The notes beneath the pieces are model-generated. The model saw only the letters and a list, made by a program, of their open reading frames with translations. It had not been told where the DNA came from and made no database searches. Positions 23,277-30,794 of a DNA stretch of 55,309 nucleotides are shown piece by piece. Every line of letters begins with the position of its first letter. The stretch's first letter is position 1. This stretch comes from Actinokineospora sp. NBRC 105648 (lineage in GTDB: Bacteria; Actinomycetota; Actinomycetes; Mycobacteriales; Pseudonocardiaceae). The DNA lies in the NCBI RefSeq assembly GCF_030269645.1, contig NZ_BSTR01000052.1:1-55309 (forward strand), in the 5' to 3' direction. A program made the translations under genes and the position numbers.

Positions 23277-24051
23277 CAGTGCTCCTGGGGGAACGGTCGG
23301 GGTTCCTGGTGGAACGGTCGGGGGTGACCCCGAGCGCGGCGAGGTAGTCCTTGCGGTGGGCGATCACGGCGGGGTCGTCGCGGTCGCGCGGCCGGGCCGC
23401 GTCGATCCGCCGGTCGAGGGCGAAACCGCCGTCCCGCAACACGATCACGCGGTCGGCGAGCACCAGCGCCTCGTCCACGTCGTGGGTCACCAGCAGCACC
23501 GCCGGGCGGTGCCGGGCGCACAGCTCGGCGACGAGCTCCTGCATCTGCAACCGGGTCAGCGCGTCGAGCGCGGCGAACGGCTCGTCCAGCAGCAGCAGTT
23601 GCGGCTGCCGGACCAGCGCACGGGCGAGCGCGACCCGTTGCGCCTCGCCGCCGGAGAGCGTGGCGGGCCAGCTGCGCGCCTTGTCCGCCAGGCCCACCTC
23701 GGCCAGCGCGGCCAGCCCCGGACCGCGGGCGGCCTTGCCGCGCTGGCCGATCGTGACGTTGGCCAGCACCCGGCGGGCCTGCACCAGCCGCGGTTCCTGG
23801 TAGACGATCGTGCGGATCCCCGGTACCAGAACGGTTCCTGCGTCCGGGCGGTGCAGGCCGGAGAGCAGCCGGAGCAGGGTGGTCTTGCCGGTGCCGCTGG
23901 GTCCGAGCAGCGCGACGAACTCACCGGGGGCGATGTCCAGGTCGATCCCGTCCAGCACCCGGTTCGAGCCGAAGCTCTTGCCGACGCCGCGCAACCGCAC
24001 CACGGCGCCCGCTGTGCTGTCCTCGGGGGCCGCCTGGTCCTCGGCGCTCAT
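23257..24051 (-). CDS. SsuB/TauB-like ABC transporter ATPase
   Basis: The ATG at 24051 overlaps the permease stop by 4 bp and gives 264 residues; upstream open frame is rejected because it lies over the permease. Walker A is GPSGTGKTT (50-58), signature TLSGGEAQR, Walker B LLLLDEP, and the H-loop is VTHDVDEAL. This is the nitrate/sulfonate/taurine class. The last 15 or so residues are an Arg/Ser/Asp-rich tail overlapping the start of the desulfinase gene. Confidence 0.9.
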   Translation of the reverse strand: MSAEDQAAPEDSTAGAVVRLRGVGKSFGSNRVLDGIDLDIAPGEFVALLGPSGTGKTTLLRLLSGLHRPDAGTVLVPGIRTIVYQEPRLVQARRVLANVTIGQRGKAARGPGLAALAEVGLADKARSWPATLSGGEAQRVALARALVRQPQLLLLDEPFAALDALTRLQMQELVAELCARHRPAVLLVTHDVDEALVLADRVIVLRDGGFALDRRIDAARPRDRDDPAVIAHRKDYLAALGVTPDRSTRNPDRSPRSTDEHANA

Positions 24052-24908
24052 CCGCTCGCCGTCCCGTGCCGCCGCCACGGCATGGCGGTCCGCTCCACCA
24101 GCCTGATCACCAGGTCCACCCCGATCCCGATCAACGCGTAGATCACGATGCAGAGCACCATGTAGTCGTTGCGGTAGTACTGCTGCGCGAGCGTCACCAG
24201 GTAGCCGATCCCCGCGGTGGCGCCGACCTGCTCGGCCGCGATCAACCCGACCAGGCTGATGCCCAGGCAGATCCGCAGCGCCATCAGGATGTTCGGCAGC
24301 GCGCTGGGCACCACCACACCGACCGCCAGCCGCCAGCCGCGCAGCCCGAACCCGCGCGCCGCCTCGACCACCTTGCGGTCGACCGAACGCACGCCCAGGT
24401 AGGTGTAGGCGTACATCGGCGAGGCCGACGACACCGCGATCAGCGCGACCTTGAACGCCTCGTCCACCCCGAACCACGAGATGAACAGCGGCACCAGGGC
24501 CAGGAACGGCACCACGCGGATGATCTGCACCGTCGCGTCGAGGAGTTCCTCACCGAGCCGGGACAGACCGCTGACCAGGCCGAGCACCAGCGCGACGCTC
24601 ACCCCGATGGCCACACCCAGACCGGCGCGCTGGAACGAGGCCAGGCTGTACTCCCACAGCTGCCCGGTGTTCACCAGTTCCCAGAACGCCCGCACCACCT
24701 GCCCGGGAGAGGCGAGGACGTCGGTCGACACCAGGGCGTGCGTCGTGGTGTACCACCAGGCGACCAGGATCAACGCGGGCACGCTGCCCCGCAGCAGCAG
24801 CGACAGCCACCGGTTGCGCGACTTCGTCCCGAGGAACTCCGGCTCGGTCAGCTCGACGGCCGCCGGGGTCGCGCGCTCCCGCGTCTCAGCCACCTGCGCC
24901 ACGGTCAT
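24048..24908 (-). CDS. SsuC/TauC-like ABC transporter permease
   Basis: This 286-residue integral membrane protein has about 40 cytoplasmic N-terminal residues, then a first helix around SVPALILVAWWYT and five further hydrophobic segments. The family EAA-like coupling motif appears as VVEAARGFGLRGWRLAVGVVVPSA split around the conserved glycine. It overlaps the binding-protein gene by 4 bp and the ATPase gene by 4 bp. With them it forms the importer of operon II, probably for aliphatic or aryl sulfonates. Confidence 0.9.
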   Translation of the reverse strand: MTVAQVAETRERATPAAVELTEPEFLGTKSRNRWLSLLLRGSVPALILVAWWYTTTHALVSTDVLASPGQVVRAFWELVNTGQLWEYSLASFQRAGLGVAIGVSVALVLGLVSGLSRLGEELLDATVQIIRVVPFLALVPLFISWFGVDEAFKVALIAVSSASPMYAYTYLGVRSVDRKVVEAARGFGLRGWRLAVGVVVPSALPNILMALRICLGISLVGLIAAEQVGATAGIGYLVTLAQQYYRNDYMVLCIVIYALIGIGVDLVIRLVERTAMPWRRHGTASG

Positions 24909-25912
24909 TTCCGGTCACCCCAGTCGTAGAACACCTTCTTGGGGTCCGAGGCCTTCTCCAGCACCTTGTTCTCCACGAACACGGTGGACACACCGGTGAG
25001 CCTGGCCTCGTCGGCGTTCTGCGGCAGCCGGAGCACGTTGTCGTAGCGGCCGATGGCGATGTTGTTCTCCAGCTGCAGGCCGGTCGCCGCCGTCGGGCCC
25101 TGGTCGGCGAAGACGTTCTGGAACTTCTCCGGCTCCGCCTTCTCCTGTTCGTCCAACTGGGACAGCACCCGGACCAGGGTCCGGACCACCTCGGGGTTCT
25201 TGGCGAGCAGGTCGGTGCGGGCGACGAACATGTTCATGTCGTCCGAGGGCAGATCCCGGCCGCGGAAGACCACCCTGGCCCCCTTGGCCACCGCCTGCGG
25301 GAAGGCCCGCACGATGGCGACCCACCCGTCCACCTGGCCGCTGGCGAACGCCGACGCGGCCTGGTCCTGCTGCAGGTAGACGCGGGTGACCTGGTCGGCC
25401 GGGATGCCCGCCTGCTTGAGCGCGAGCAGGAGCAGGTACTCGCCGCGGCCCGCCTTGTTCACCGCGATCCGCTTGCCGCGCAGGTCCTGGACCGTCTTGA
25501 TCGGACTGTCCGGCTGCACGATCAGCCCGTCGCCCGCGCCCGCGCGGGGGTCGGTGACCACGTCCTTGACCGCGACGATCCGGATGTCGTCGGAGGTGGC
25601 GAGGTAGCCGAGGGCGGGGGAGTAGGCGCCCTCGGCGAAGTTCACCGCGCCCGAGTGGATCGCGTCGGTGGTCGCGGTGAACGACGAGTACGTCCCGCCC
25701 CACTCCACCTTCGCGTTCAGCGCGGCCAGCGGACCGTCGAAGCTGCCGTTCTTCTTCGCGTAGGCGAGCGGTCCGTAGTTGCCGGGGTCGGTCAGCTTTA
25801 CCACGATGGCCCCGGAGGCGGCGTCAGTCGAGCTGCCGCACGAGGCCAGGGCCACGGCGAGCACGGCGGCGGTGGCGATCCGGGCGATCCTTGAGTGCGC
25901 GAAAGTACCCAT
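24905..25912 (-). CDS. SsuA-like sulfonate/nitrate-type binding lipoprotein
   Basis: This 335-residue lipoprotein has a signal peptide ending in the lipobox LASC (Cys25). The mature part has the SsuA/NMT1 fold: GNYGPLAYAKKNGSFDGPLA, GLIVQPDSPIKTVQDLRGKR and the ligand-lobe segment GIPADQVTRVYL. It is the first structural gene of operon II and captures the substrate outside the membrane for the adjacent permease and ATPase. The ATG has no strong ribosome-binding site nearby; the region before it contains a 13-base palindrome. Ligand identity is inferred from the desulfinase and SsuD-like enzymes. Confidence 0.88.
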   Translation of the reverse strand: MGTFAHSRIARIATAAVLAVALASCGSSTDAASGAIVVKLTDPGNYGPLAYAKKNGSFDGPLAALNAKVEWGGTYSSFTATTDAIHSGAVNFAEGAYSPALGYLATSDDIRIVAVKDVVTDPRAGAGDGLIVQPDSPIKTVQDLRGKRIAVNKAGRGEYLLLLALKQAGIPADQVTRVYLQQDQAASAFASGQVDGWVAIVRAFPQAVAKGARVVFRGRDLPSDDMNMFVARTDLLAKNPEVVRTLVRVLSQLDEQEKAEPEKFQNVFADQGPTAATGLQLENNIAIGRYDNVLRLPQNADEARLTGVSTVFVENKVLEKASDPKKVFYDWGDRK

Positions 25913-25929
25913 GGGCGTGTCTGCTTGTC

Positions 25930-25942
25930 CCTTGTCACAAGG
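25930..25942. promoter_or_regulatory. CCTTGT-C-ACAAGG palindrome before the binding-protein gene
   Basis: A 13-base perfect inverted repeat with one central base lies 18 bp before the ATG of the operon II binding protein, within the transcribed leader. It may be a protein-binding site or part of the attenuator. A second possible hairpin, GGGTC-TTCGGC-GACCC on the minus strand, lies just upstream between about 25968 and 25984. Both are visible; the role is unknown. Confidence 0.35.
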
Positions 25943-26030
25943 AGATCAGGGCGGGGGAGGGGTCGCCGAAGACCCGCGAACCCCGTGTTGGGGGGCGCGG
26001 TCTACCGGCCGAAGTGGGGAGCGTCCTCGC

Positions 26031-26108
26031 TCAGTGCGGCGGACACAGCGAGCTGGCGACCCGGAGCAGGTCGACATGCTGACGGGTCGTCAGCCGCAGC
26101 GGTCTCAT
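26031..26108 (-). CDS. Cys-ending sulfur leader peptide of operon II
   Basis: A 25-residue frame starts at the ATG at 26108 and includes LTTRQHVDLLRVASSLC followed by PPH. This is an excellent match to the actinobacterial leader-peptide family (Arg-x-His-x-Asp-Leu-x-Arg-x-x-Ser-x-x-Cys) found before sulfur-assimilation operons. The -10 element TAGCGT ends seven bases before the ATG, so the message is probably leaderless, as described for mycobacterial cysteine-responsive leaders. Slow decoding of the Cys codon during cysteine shortage would permit expression of the downstream operon. The gene lies 118 bp before the binding-protein ATG. Confidence 0.82.
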   Translation of the reverse strand: MRPLRLTTRQHVDLLRVASSLCPPH

Positions 26109-26115
26109 GACCCGA

Positions 26116-26145
26116 ACGCTAGGGACGCCGCGGACACCCCGTCAA
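26116..26145 (-). promoter_or_regulatory. Promoter of leader peptide and operon II
   Basis: On the minus strand TTGACG (26145-26140) and TAGCGT (26121-26116) are separated by 18 bp, a good sigma-70-type match. Transcription should start about seven bases on, at the A of the leader ATG (26108). Confidence 0.6.
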
Positions 26146-26325
26146 TCAGAACTCGCGGCTTCCCGCATCATGGAAGCCCCTCTGATCTGCGCCTTCTCCG
26201 TGCGATGGCGCTCTGGCTTTCCACATGGTGGTAGTCGGCCCGTCTCGGCCGGGCTCGACCGCCCTGTTACGCCTGCCCGGCCGCCGGCGATTGATCTTGG
26301 TCGGGACTACTGGTTTGGAGACGCA

Positions 26326-27378
26326 ATGGTGGGCATCGTGCTGGGCCACGGATCGCACGACGGAACGGACATCGTCACGGTGCCGAAGGGCCTGCCCGTG
26401 CACTTCTACACCGACGAGGGCTCCCCGCTGCTGATGGTCAACCTCTTGGAGCTGCTCGGGCGGGACCACCACCGGACTCCCATGCAGACCCTCGCCCCCG
26501 GCACGCCGGTGCCGAACTACAAGTACGAGCCGTTCAAACCCCACGAGTTGCGGGCTTTCACCGCGTACAACCAGCTCGAGGTGCCGCAGCTGCTCATCGG
26601 GAGCGCGACCTCGCCCGCCACGACGCGCCTGTGCGCGGACCCCGCCCACTGCCCCAAGGACGGCCCGCACACCTGCGGCGGTGTGTTCGACCACGCGGCG
26701 AAGGGGCGGTGGACCAAGCTTTTGGTGCTGTCGTGCCGGATCCACACGGGGCGGTCGCAGCAGCCGACCGTGGCGCTGATGACCGCGACGGGCAAGCGGG
26801 ACACCTCGGTGTTCGACGCGTTGTTCGCCTGGGTCACCGCGTTCGTGGCACTGGACCCGGCGGGCCAGGACGCCAGGTGGGCGGCGCTGAGCGAGCGCGA
26901 ACGGGTCCGGCTGGTCGCCGTGGAGGACGAGCTCCGCGAGTGGGCGGACTGCTTGGCCCTGCGCACGGCGATCGCCTCGGCCGACCGGCCCAAGGCCGCC
27001 GCCCTGGTCGCGGCCGCGCCGACCTCGGTCAGGTTCCGCCTCGTCCGCGACTACCCACGCCACCGCGAGCTGGTGCGGGCCGAGCCCGCGTTGTCCCCGG
27101 CCGAGCGCCAGGCGATCGCGGCGTTCCAGCGGGCGCCGTTCGGTGCGCAGATCACCCAGTGGCTCGACCTGACGCAGCCGGACCAGGTCCGGTGGCTGAC
27201 CGAACCGGCGATCGCCTCGTGGGCGACCGCCTTCAACGCCCTGGAGCTGTTCGACCTCGGCCTCGTCGGCGACCAGCTGATGGGCGTCCTGCGCAGGTTG
27301 GACCCGGCCGCCCAGGGCGTCGCCCTCACCGAGCCCCGACTGGTCGACTACCTGGCCCACCACTCCCTGCGGATCTGA
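26326..27378 (+). CDS. Putative adhesin Stv-domain-like protein
   Basis: The ATG at 26326 follows a TTTGGAGACGCA ribosome-binding stretch and gives 350 residues; upstream open frame overlaps the leader promoter and is rejected. The N-terminal 130 residues begin with GIVLGHGSHDG and continue TVTVPKG-like then HFYTDEGSPLL, the glycine-histidine-glycine and VPxG-FY pattern of the putative adhesin Stv domain. The C-terminal 200 residues are helical with many Ala and Arg and no recognised domain. No signal peptide is seen, so secretion, if any, would be non-classical. The Stv assignment rests on pattern memory and is moderate; the function is unknown. It stands alone, divergent from operon II. Confidence 0.6.
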   Translation: MVGIVLGHGSHDGTDIVTVPKGLPVHFYTDEGSPLLMVNLLELLGRDHHRTPMQTLAPGTPVPNYKYEPFKPHELRAFTAYNQLEVPQLLIGSATSPATTRLCADPAHCPKDGPHTCGGVFDHAAKGRWTKLLVLSCRIHTGRSQQPTVALMTATGKRDTSVFDALFAWVTAFVALDPAGQDARWAALSERERVRLVAVEDELREWADCLALRTAIASADRPKAAALVAAAPTSVRFRLVRDYPRHRELVRAEPALSPAERQAIAAFQRAPFGAQITQWLDLTQPDQVRWLTEPAIASWATAFNALELFDLGLVGDQLMGVLRRLDPAAQGVALTEPRLVDYLAHHSLRI

Positions 27379-27594
27379 CCTGCCCCCGGGGGTTTTGTTG
27401 CGGGACATGGCCGTCAGCCGCGGTGGCCCGGCGGTGGTGGCCGGACGGCGGTGGCCCGGATCCGGCTGTTGCCATCCTGTGTCCGCGGTCCGGGAATGTC
27501 GGTCGGTTGTGGGACGTTGTACTGAGACAGGTGTGTGGGTTCGTGCGTGGGTCCAATCGTGGGTCCGTGTGTCGTTTCGCGTGGGAGGTATCAG

Positions 27595-28494
27595 GTGGCG
27601 CTGGATCCGGACGAGCTGTTCGAGGTGGACTCCGACGTCCCGGACCTGGAGGGGGCCGTCCTGCTGCACCACTTCGACGGCTTCGTCGACGCCGGTTCGG
27701 CCGGGGCGACGCTGGTCGAGCACCTGCTGGAGGTGCACGAGCACCGCGTGGTCGCCCGGTTCGACGTGGACGACCTGATCGACTACCGGGCCCGGCGCCC
27801 GGTGATGACCTACGAGACCGACCGCTGGCAGGACTACGACGCCCCCGAGCTGGTCGTGCGCCTGCTGCACGACGCCGCGGGCACCCCGTTCCTGCTGCTC
27901 ACCGGCCCCGAACCGGACCGGCGCTGGGAGGCCGTCGCGGCCGCCGTCCAGGTACTTGTCGAGCGGTGGGGCGTGCGGCTGACCGTCGGTGCCCACGGCA
28001 TCCCGATGGGGGTCCCGCACACCCGCGAGCTGTCGGTGATCTCGCACGCCAGCAGGCCCGAGCTGGTCACCTCGCGGTCCCCGTTCAGCCGGGTGCAGGT
28101 ACCGGGCAACCTCTCCGCGCTCCTGGAACTGCGCCTCGGCCAGGCAGGCCACGACGCGATGGGCTTCGCCGCCTACGTCCCGCACTACCTCGCGCAGAGC
28201 ACCTACCCGGCCGCCTCACTCGGGCTGCTGGAGGCCGTGATGACGGGCACCGGCCTGGTGATCCGCACCGACGCCCTGCGCGAGGCCGCCAAGCGGGCCG
28301 ACGCCGAGATCGCGCGCCAGGTCGCCGAGTCCACGGAGGTGGCCGAGGTGGTCGAGGCACTGGAACGGCAGTACGACGCCTACGCCGAGAGCACCCGCAA
28401 CCTCCTGATCTCCGACGGCGAACCAGTACCCAGCGCCGACGAACTGGGCGCCGAGTTCGAACGCTTCCTCGCCGACCAGGCACGCGACGCCTGA
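27595..28494 (+). CDS. PAC2-family protein
   Basis: The GTG at 27595 has a GGGAGG ribosome-binding site and gives 299 residues. The sequence opens with PDLEGAVLLHHFDGFVDAG, continues with the DYRARRPVMTYETDRW segment and AHGIPMGVPHTR, all typical of actinobacterial PAC2 (proteasome assembly chaperone 4-like) proteins. The C-terminal 70 residues form a charged helix. Archaeal and eukaryotic relatives chaperone proteasome assembly, but the bacterial role is not established. It is a single-gene unit: 216 bp without a gene precede it. Confidence 0.85.
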   Translation: MALDPDELFEVDSDVPDLEGAVLLHHFDGFVDAGSAGATLVEHLLEVHEHRVVARFDVDDLIDYRARRPVMTYETDRWQDYDAPELVVRLLHDAAGTPFLLLTGPEPDRRWEAVAAAVQVLVERWGVRLTVGAHGIPMGVPHTRELSVISHASRPELVTSRSPFSRVQVPGNLSALLELRLGQAGHDAMGFAAYVPHYLAQSTYPAASLGLLEAVMTGTGLVIRTDALREAAKRADAEIARQVAESTEVAEVVEALERQYDAYAESTRNLLISDGEPVPSADELGAEFERFLADQARDA

Positions 28495-28544
28495 GCCCGG
28501 TCGTACTTCACCGTTGCTTTAGCGGCAGCAGTCATCGTTGACAG

Positions 28545-28730
28545 ATGCCAGGTCGAGTACTGCGAGGTGTCTGCAACGTGCTGGTGACGTTGGGGTCGGT
28601 GTTCTTCCCGGCGCACTGGTCATTCGTGGTGGGGGAGGCGCTGAGCGGTCCGGCTCCAGGGCACCCGGAAAAGCTGGTGCGGCAGTCGCCGACCGATGAT
28701 GAACGAGCGCTCTTCGCTCAGCTCGGTTAA
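28545..28730 (+). CDS. Small DUF6059-like protein
   Basis: This 61-residue protein begins MPGRVLRGVCNVLVTLG and ends with PAPGHPEKLVRQ followed by DDERALFAQLG, the GHPE-L and ERAL-x-Q-L pattern I associate with DUF6059 small proteins of actinomycetes. The N-terminal 25 residues are hydrophobic enough to touch the membrane. No function is known. A clear ribosome-binding site is lacking. It lies 50 bp after the PAC2 gene and is followed by a repeat-rich stretch. Confidence 0.6.
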   Translation: MPGRVLRGVCNVLVTLGSVFFPAHWSFVVGEALSGPAPGHPEKLVRQSPTDDERALFAQLG

Positions 28731-28752
28731 TGCTTCTCTGGCCTCCACCAAA

Positions 28753-28913
28753 CCGCAGCGGAAACCATCAGCCCCCCGCCAATCGCAGCGGAAGCCCTCC
28801 CCTCACCACCAAACCGCAGCGGAAGCCCCCCGCCCGCACCCACCCACCCACCCACTCACCCCCCACCAGACCGCAGCGGCGAGGCCGCCCCCCACCCCAC
28901 CAGACCGCAGCGG
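28753..28913 (+). repeat. Array of CCGC-A-GCGG short palindromes
   Basis: Units at 28753-28761, 28783-28791 (one mismatch), 28814-28822, 28871-28879 and 28905-28913 are nine-base palindromes with a single central A, mostly preceded by ACCAAA or ACCAGA. Spacing is irregular (about 26 to 57 bp). A sixth copy sits at 37792-37800 next to palindromic element B. Purpose unknown; they may be protein-binding sites or part of the larger repeat. Confidence 0.6.
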
Positions 28914-28952
28914 ATAGGCCGACCTCGCTGGAACGCAAGTCCCGCTACGGAT

Positions 28953-29092
28953 GCTCGATCTAGTGGACTCGCTTCGTGTGGGGGGAGAGCACCGCTAAAC
29001 TTGCCGGTGGTGGGGAATGCCCTTCACCCGCCCTTTTTTCACCACCGCGGTGCTCTAGGGGCCCCACACGAAGCGAGTTCAGTAGATCGAGC
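28953..29092 (+). repeat. Dispersed palindromic element, copy A
   Basis: Outer arms 28953-28983 and 29062-29092 are complementary at 29 of 31 positions, with one further position able to form G.U on the plus strand. An inner perfect 9-bp stem GAGCACCGC/GCGGTGCTC (28987-28995, 29047-29055) encloses TAAACTTGCC and a smaller hairpin GGTGGGG-AATG-CCCTTCACC followed by CGCCC and six T. The element recurs at 37841-37980 and 54727-54866 in the same orientation. It could be a structured RNA/terminator or a MITE. Confidence 0.8.
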
Positions 29093-29350
29093 CCCCGTCT
29101 TTAACTCGGGCAACGAAGACGGCAACCCCAAGACACCGGGCAACGAGACGGCACCCACCGCACGGGCCCCTAGATCGAGCCCACGCCCCAACCCGGGCAA
29201 CAGGGCAGCAAACCCACCAGAGCGACCAAGCGGGAGACCAGGTCCTCGTCCCCCAGCCCTGCCGCCGACCTCGGACGGCCGCCTATCGGTCAGGCCACCC
29301 GCCGTGACACGATTCCGGTCTAGGGTCTCGCCGCACGCCAGGGAGCAGCC

Positions 29351-29821
29351 ATGAACGATCTGATGACGGCGCGGGGACTCTCGAGCGAGGCGTCGGGCCC
29401 CGCGATCGACGTGCTGCTCGTCGAGGACGACGAGGGCGACGTGCTCATGATCCGTGAGGCGTTCGAGCTGCGTGGCCCGAACAGCAGGCTGCACGTGGTC
29501 AACGATGGGATCGAGGCGGTCGCCTTCCTGCGCAGGCAGGCCGGGTACGGCGACGTCCCCCGGCCGCAGTTGATCCTGCTCGACCTCAACATGCCGCGGA
29601 TGGATGGCCGTGAGGTGCTCGCCGAGGTGAAGACCGACCCGGATCTGACCTCGATCCCGGTGGTCGTGCTCACCACCTCCGCTGCTCAGGAGGACATCCA
29701 GAGCAGCTACTCGTTGCACGCCAACGCCTACGTCACCAAGCCCGCCGATCTCGACGAGTTCATGACCGCGGTCGGGAAGGTCGACGACTTCTTCGGGGCC
29801 ACGGCCAGTCTGCCGGAGTGA
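29351..29821 (+). CDS. Single-domain response regulator, Rcp1 type
   Basis: This 156-residue protein is a stand-alone receiver with a 20-residue N-terminal extension. Visible residues are the acidic cluster LVEDDEGD, phosphoacceptor Asp78 in LILLDLNMP, Thr108/Thr109 and Lys130 in AYVTKPAD. The LNMPRMDGREVL and extended Lys-loop patterns match the Rcp1 group that pairs with phytochrome-type or PAS/GAF hybrid kinases. No output domain is present, so it relays by protein contact. A CAGGGAGC ribosome-binding site precedes the ATG. No cognate kinase is adjacent; the nearest in the window is the poly-HAMP kinase 19 kb away, and a link is speculative. Confidence 0.85.
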   Translation: MNDLMTARGLSSEASGPAIDVLLVEDDEGDVLMIREAFELRGPNSRLHVVNDGIEAVAFLRRQAGYGDVPRPQLILLDLNMPRMDGREVLAEVKTDPDLTSIPVVVLTTSAAQEDIQSSYSLHANAYVTKPADLDEFMTAVGKVDDFFGATASLPE

Positions 29822-29877
29822 TCGGCCACTCCCAGTAGTCTGCTGTCACCGGATCAGGTGACCCGTGACCTTGATGG

Positions 29878-29896
29878 TTAGGTGAGGCTAAGCTCT
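29878..29896 (+). promoter_or_regulatory. IdeR/DmdR-type iron box
   Basis: TTAGGTGAGGCTAAGCTCT agrees with the DtxR/IdeR consensus at 15 of 19 positions, including the TTAGG and GGCTAA core. It lies 36 bp before a short coupled ORF and 95 bp before a siderophore-type ABC ATPase, so the unit is probably repressed when iron is plentiful. The match is seen in sequence; the regulator is inferred. Confidence 0.7.
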
Positions 29897-29931
29897 GCCC
29901 TGACGCTTCCGTCGCGACAGGGGAGGGCTTC

Positions 29932-29994
29932 ATGGCCACGTATCGGACCTTGGTCCGCTGGGTCGACGAGGTCGTGCCCCGGGTGGGCCGGTGA
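29932..29994 (+). CDS. 20-residue ORF translationally coupled to the ABC ATPase
   Basis: An ATG with a strong GGGGAGGG ribosome-binding site opens a 20-codon frame (MATYRTLVRWVDEV then VPRVGR) whose TGA overlaps the GTG start of the next gene by 4 bp (GTGA). It could be a genuine small protein, a leader that couples translation, or the remnant of a longer siderophore-interacting protein, whose N-termini often begin similarly with TYRTL. The coupling and ribosome-binding site are clear; the ATPase gene itself has no other obvious site. Confidence 0.45.
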   Translation: MATYRTLVRWVDEVVPRVGR

Positions 29995-30794
29995 CCCGGC
30001 TGCGCGCCGAGGGGCTGACCCTCGGCTACGACGGTCGGGTGGTGGCCGACGGTCTCGAGGTCGCCATCCCGGATGGTTCCTTCACCGCGATCGTCGGGCC
30101 CAACGCGTGTGGGAAGTCGACCTTGCTCAAGGCCTTCGCGCGCGTGCTGCGCCCGAATGGCGGCTCGGTGTACCTCGACGGCGAGCTGATCGCCTCCTAC
30201 CGGTCCAAGGAGGTCGCGCGCAGGCTGGGCCTGCTGCCGCAGACCTCCACCGCGCCCAGCGGGATCACTGTGGGTGACCTGGTCGCCCGGGGCCGCTACC
30301 CGCACCAGGGGCTGTTGCGGCAGTGGTCGGCCGACGACGAGGCCGTGGTCACCGACGTCATGCGCCGCACCGGGGTGTTGGACCTGGCCGACCGGATGGT
30401 CGACGAGCTCTCCGGCGGTCAGCGGCAGCGGGTGTGGTTGGCGATGGTGCTGGCCCAGCGCACCGCGATCCTGCTGCTGGACGAGCCGACGACGTTTCTC
30501 GACATCGCCCACCAGGTCGAGGTGCTGGACCTGTGCGCCCAGCTGCACGAGCAGGACGGCTACACCCTCGTGGCGGTGCTGCACGACCTGAACCAGGCGT
30601 GCCGGTACGCCACGCACATGGTCGCCATGCGGGCGGGCGGTGTGGTGGCCGCGGCCGGTCGACCCGGCGACATCGTCACCGCCGAACTGGTCGAGGACGT
30701 GTTCGGCCTGCGCGCCCGGGTGATCGACGACCCGGAGACCGGCACGCCGATGATCATCCCGCTGGCCCGGGTCGCGAACCGGGCGTTCGCCTAG
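29991..30794 (+). CDS. Ferric-siderophore-type ABC transporter ATPase (FecE/FepC family)
   Basis: From the GTG at 29991 the protein has 267 residues with Walker A GPNACGKST (36-44), signature ELSGGQRQRVW, Walker B ILLLDEPTTFLDIAHQ and H-loop VLHDLNQACRY, the FecE/FepC/BtuD subfamily. It would energise import of a ferric siderophore, heme or cobalamin across the membrane. An iron box precedes it. Binding-protein and permease genes are missing on both sides, so it is an orphan subunit that may serve permeases encoded elsewhere. Ala39-Cys40 in the P-loop replaces the more usual Gly-Ser/Ala-Gly, a mild oddity. Confidence 0.87.
   Translation: MTRLRAEGLTLGYDGRVVADGLEVAIPDGSFTAIVGPNACGKSTLLKAFARVLRPNGGSVYLDGELIASYRSKEVARRLGLLPQTSTAPSGITVGDLVARGRYPHQGLLRQWSADDEAVVTDVMRRTGVLDLADRMVDELSGGQRQRVWLAMVLAQRTAILLLDEPTTFLDIAHQVEVLDLCAQLHEQDGYTLVAVLHDLNQACRYATHMVAMRAGGVVAAAGRPGDIVTAELVEDVFGLRARVIDDPETGTPMIIPLARVANRAFA

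Larger units (their letters stand above)
28731..29350. repeat. Gene-free repeat-rich region with palindromic element copy A
   Basis: No gene is supported in these 620 bases. They hold five CCGCAGCGG-type units, one full copy of the dispersed palindromic element, and two TAGATCGAGCCC-containing modules (29083-29094 and 29171-29182) whose flanks (CTCGGGCAACGAAGACGGCA and ACCGCACGGGCCCC) recur at 38.0 kb. Sequence from about 28897 to 29190 matches 37784 to 38062 in pieces, so the whole block is a dispersed repeat. Confidence 0.75.

Noticed and set aside
27381..27400. Intrinsic terminator CCCCCGGGGGTTTT after the Stv-like gene
   Set aside because: The palindrome has no loop and cannot form a stable hairpin of useful length.
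26146..28185. A 679-codon minus-strand open frame
   Set aside because: Antisense to the Stv-like and PAC2 genes; no domain, no ribosome-binding site.
28731..29350. Small plus-strand proline/arginine-rich ORFs
   Set aside because: They run through the repeat units and palindrome, lack ribosome-binding sites and have repeat-derived composition.
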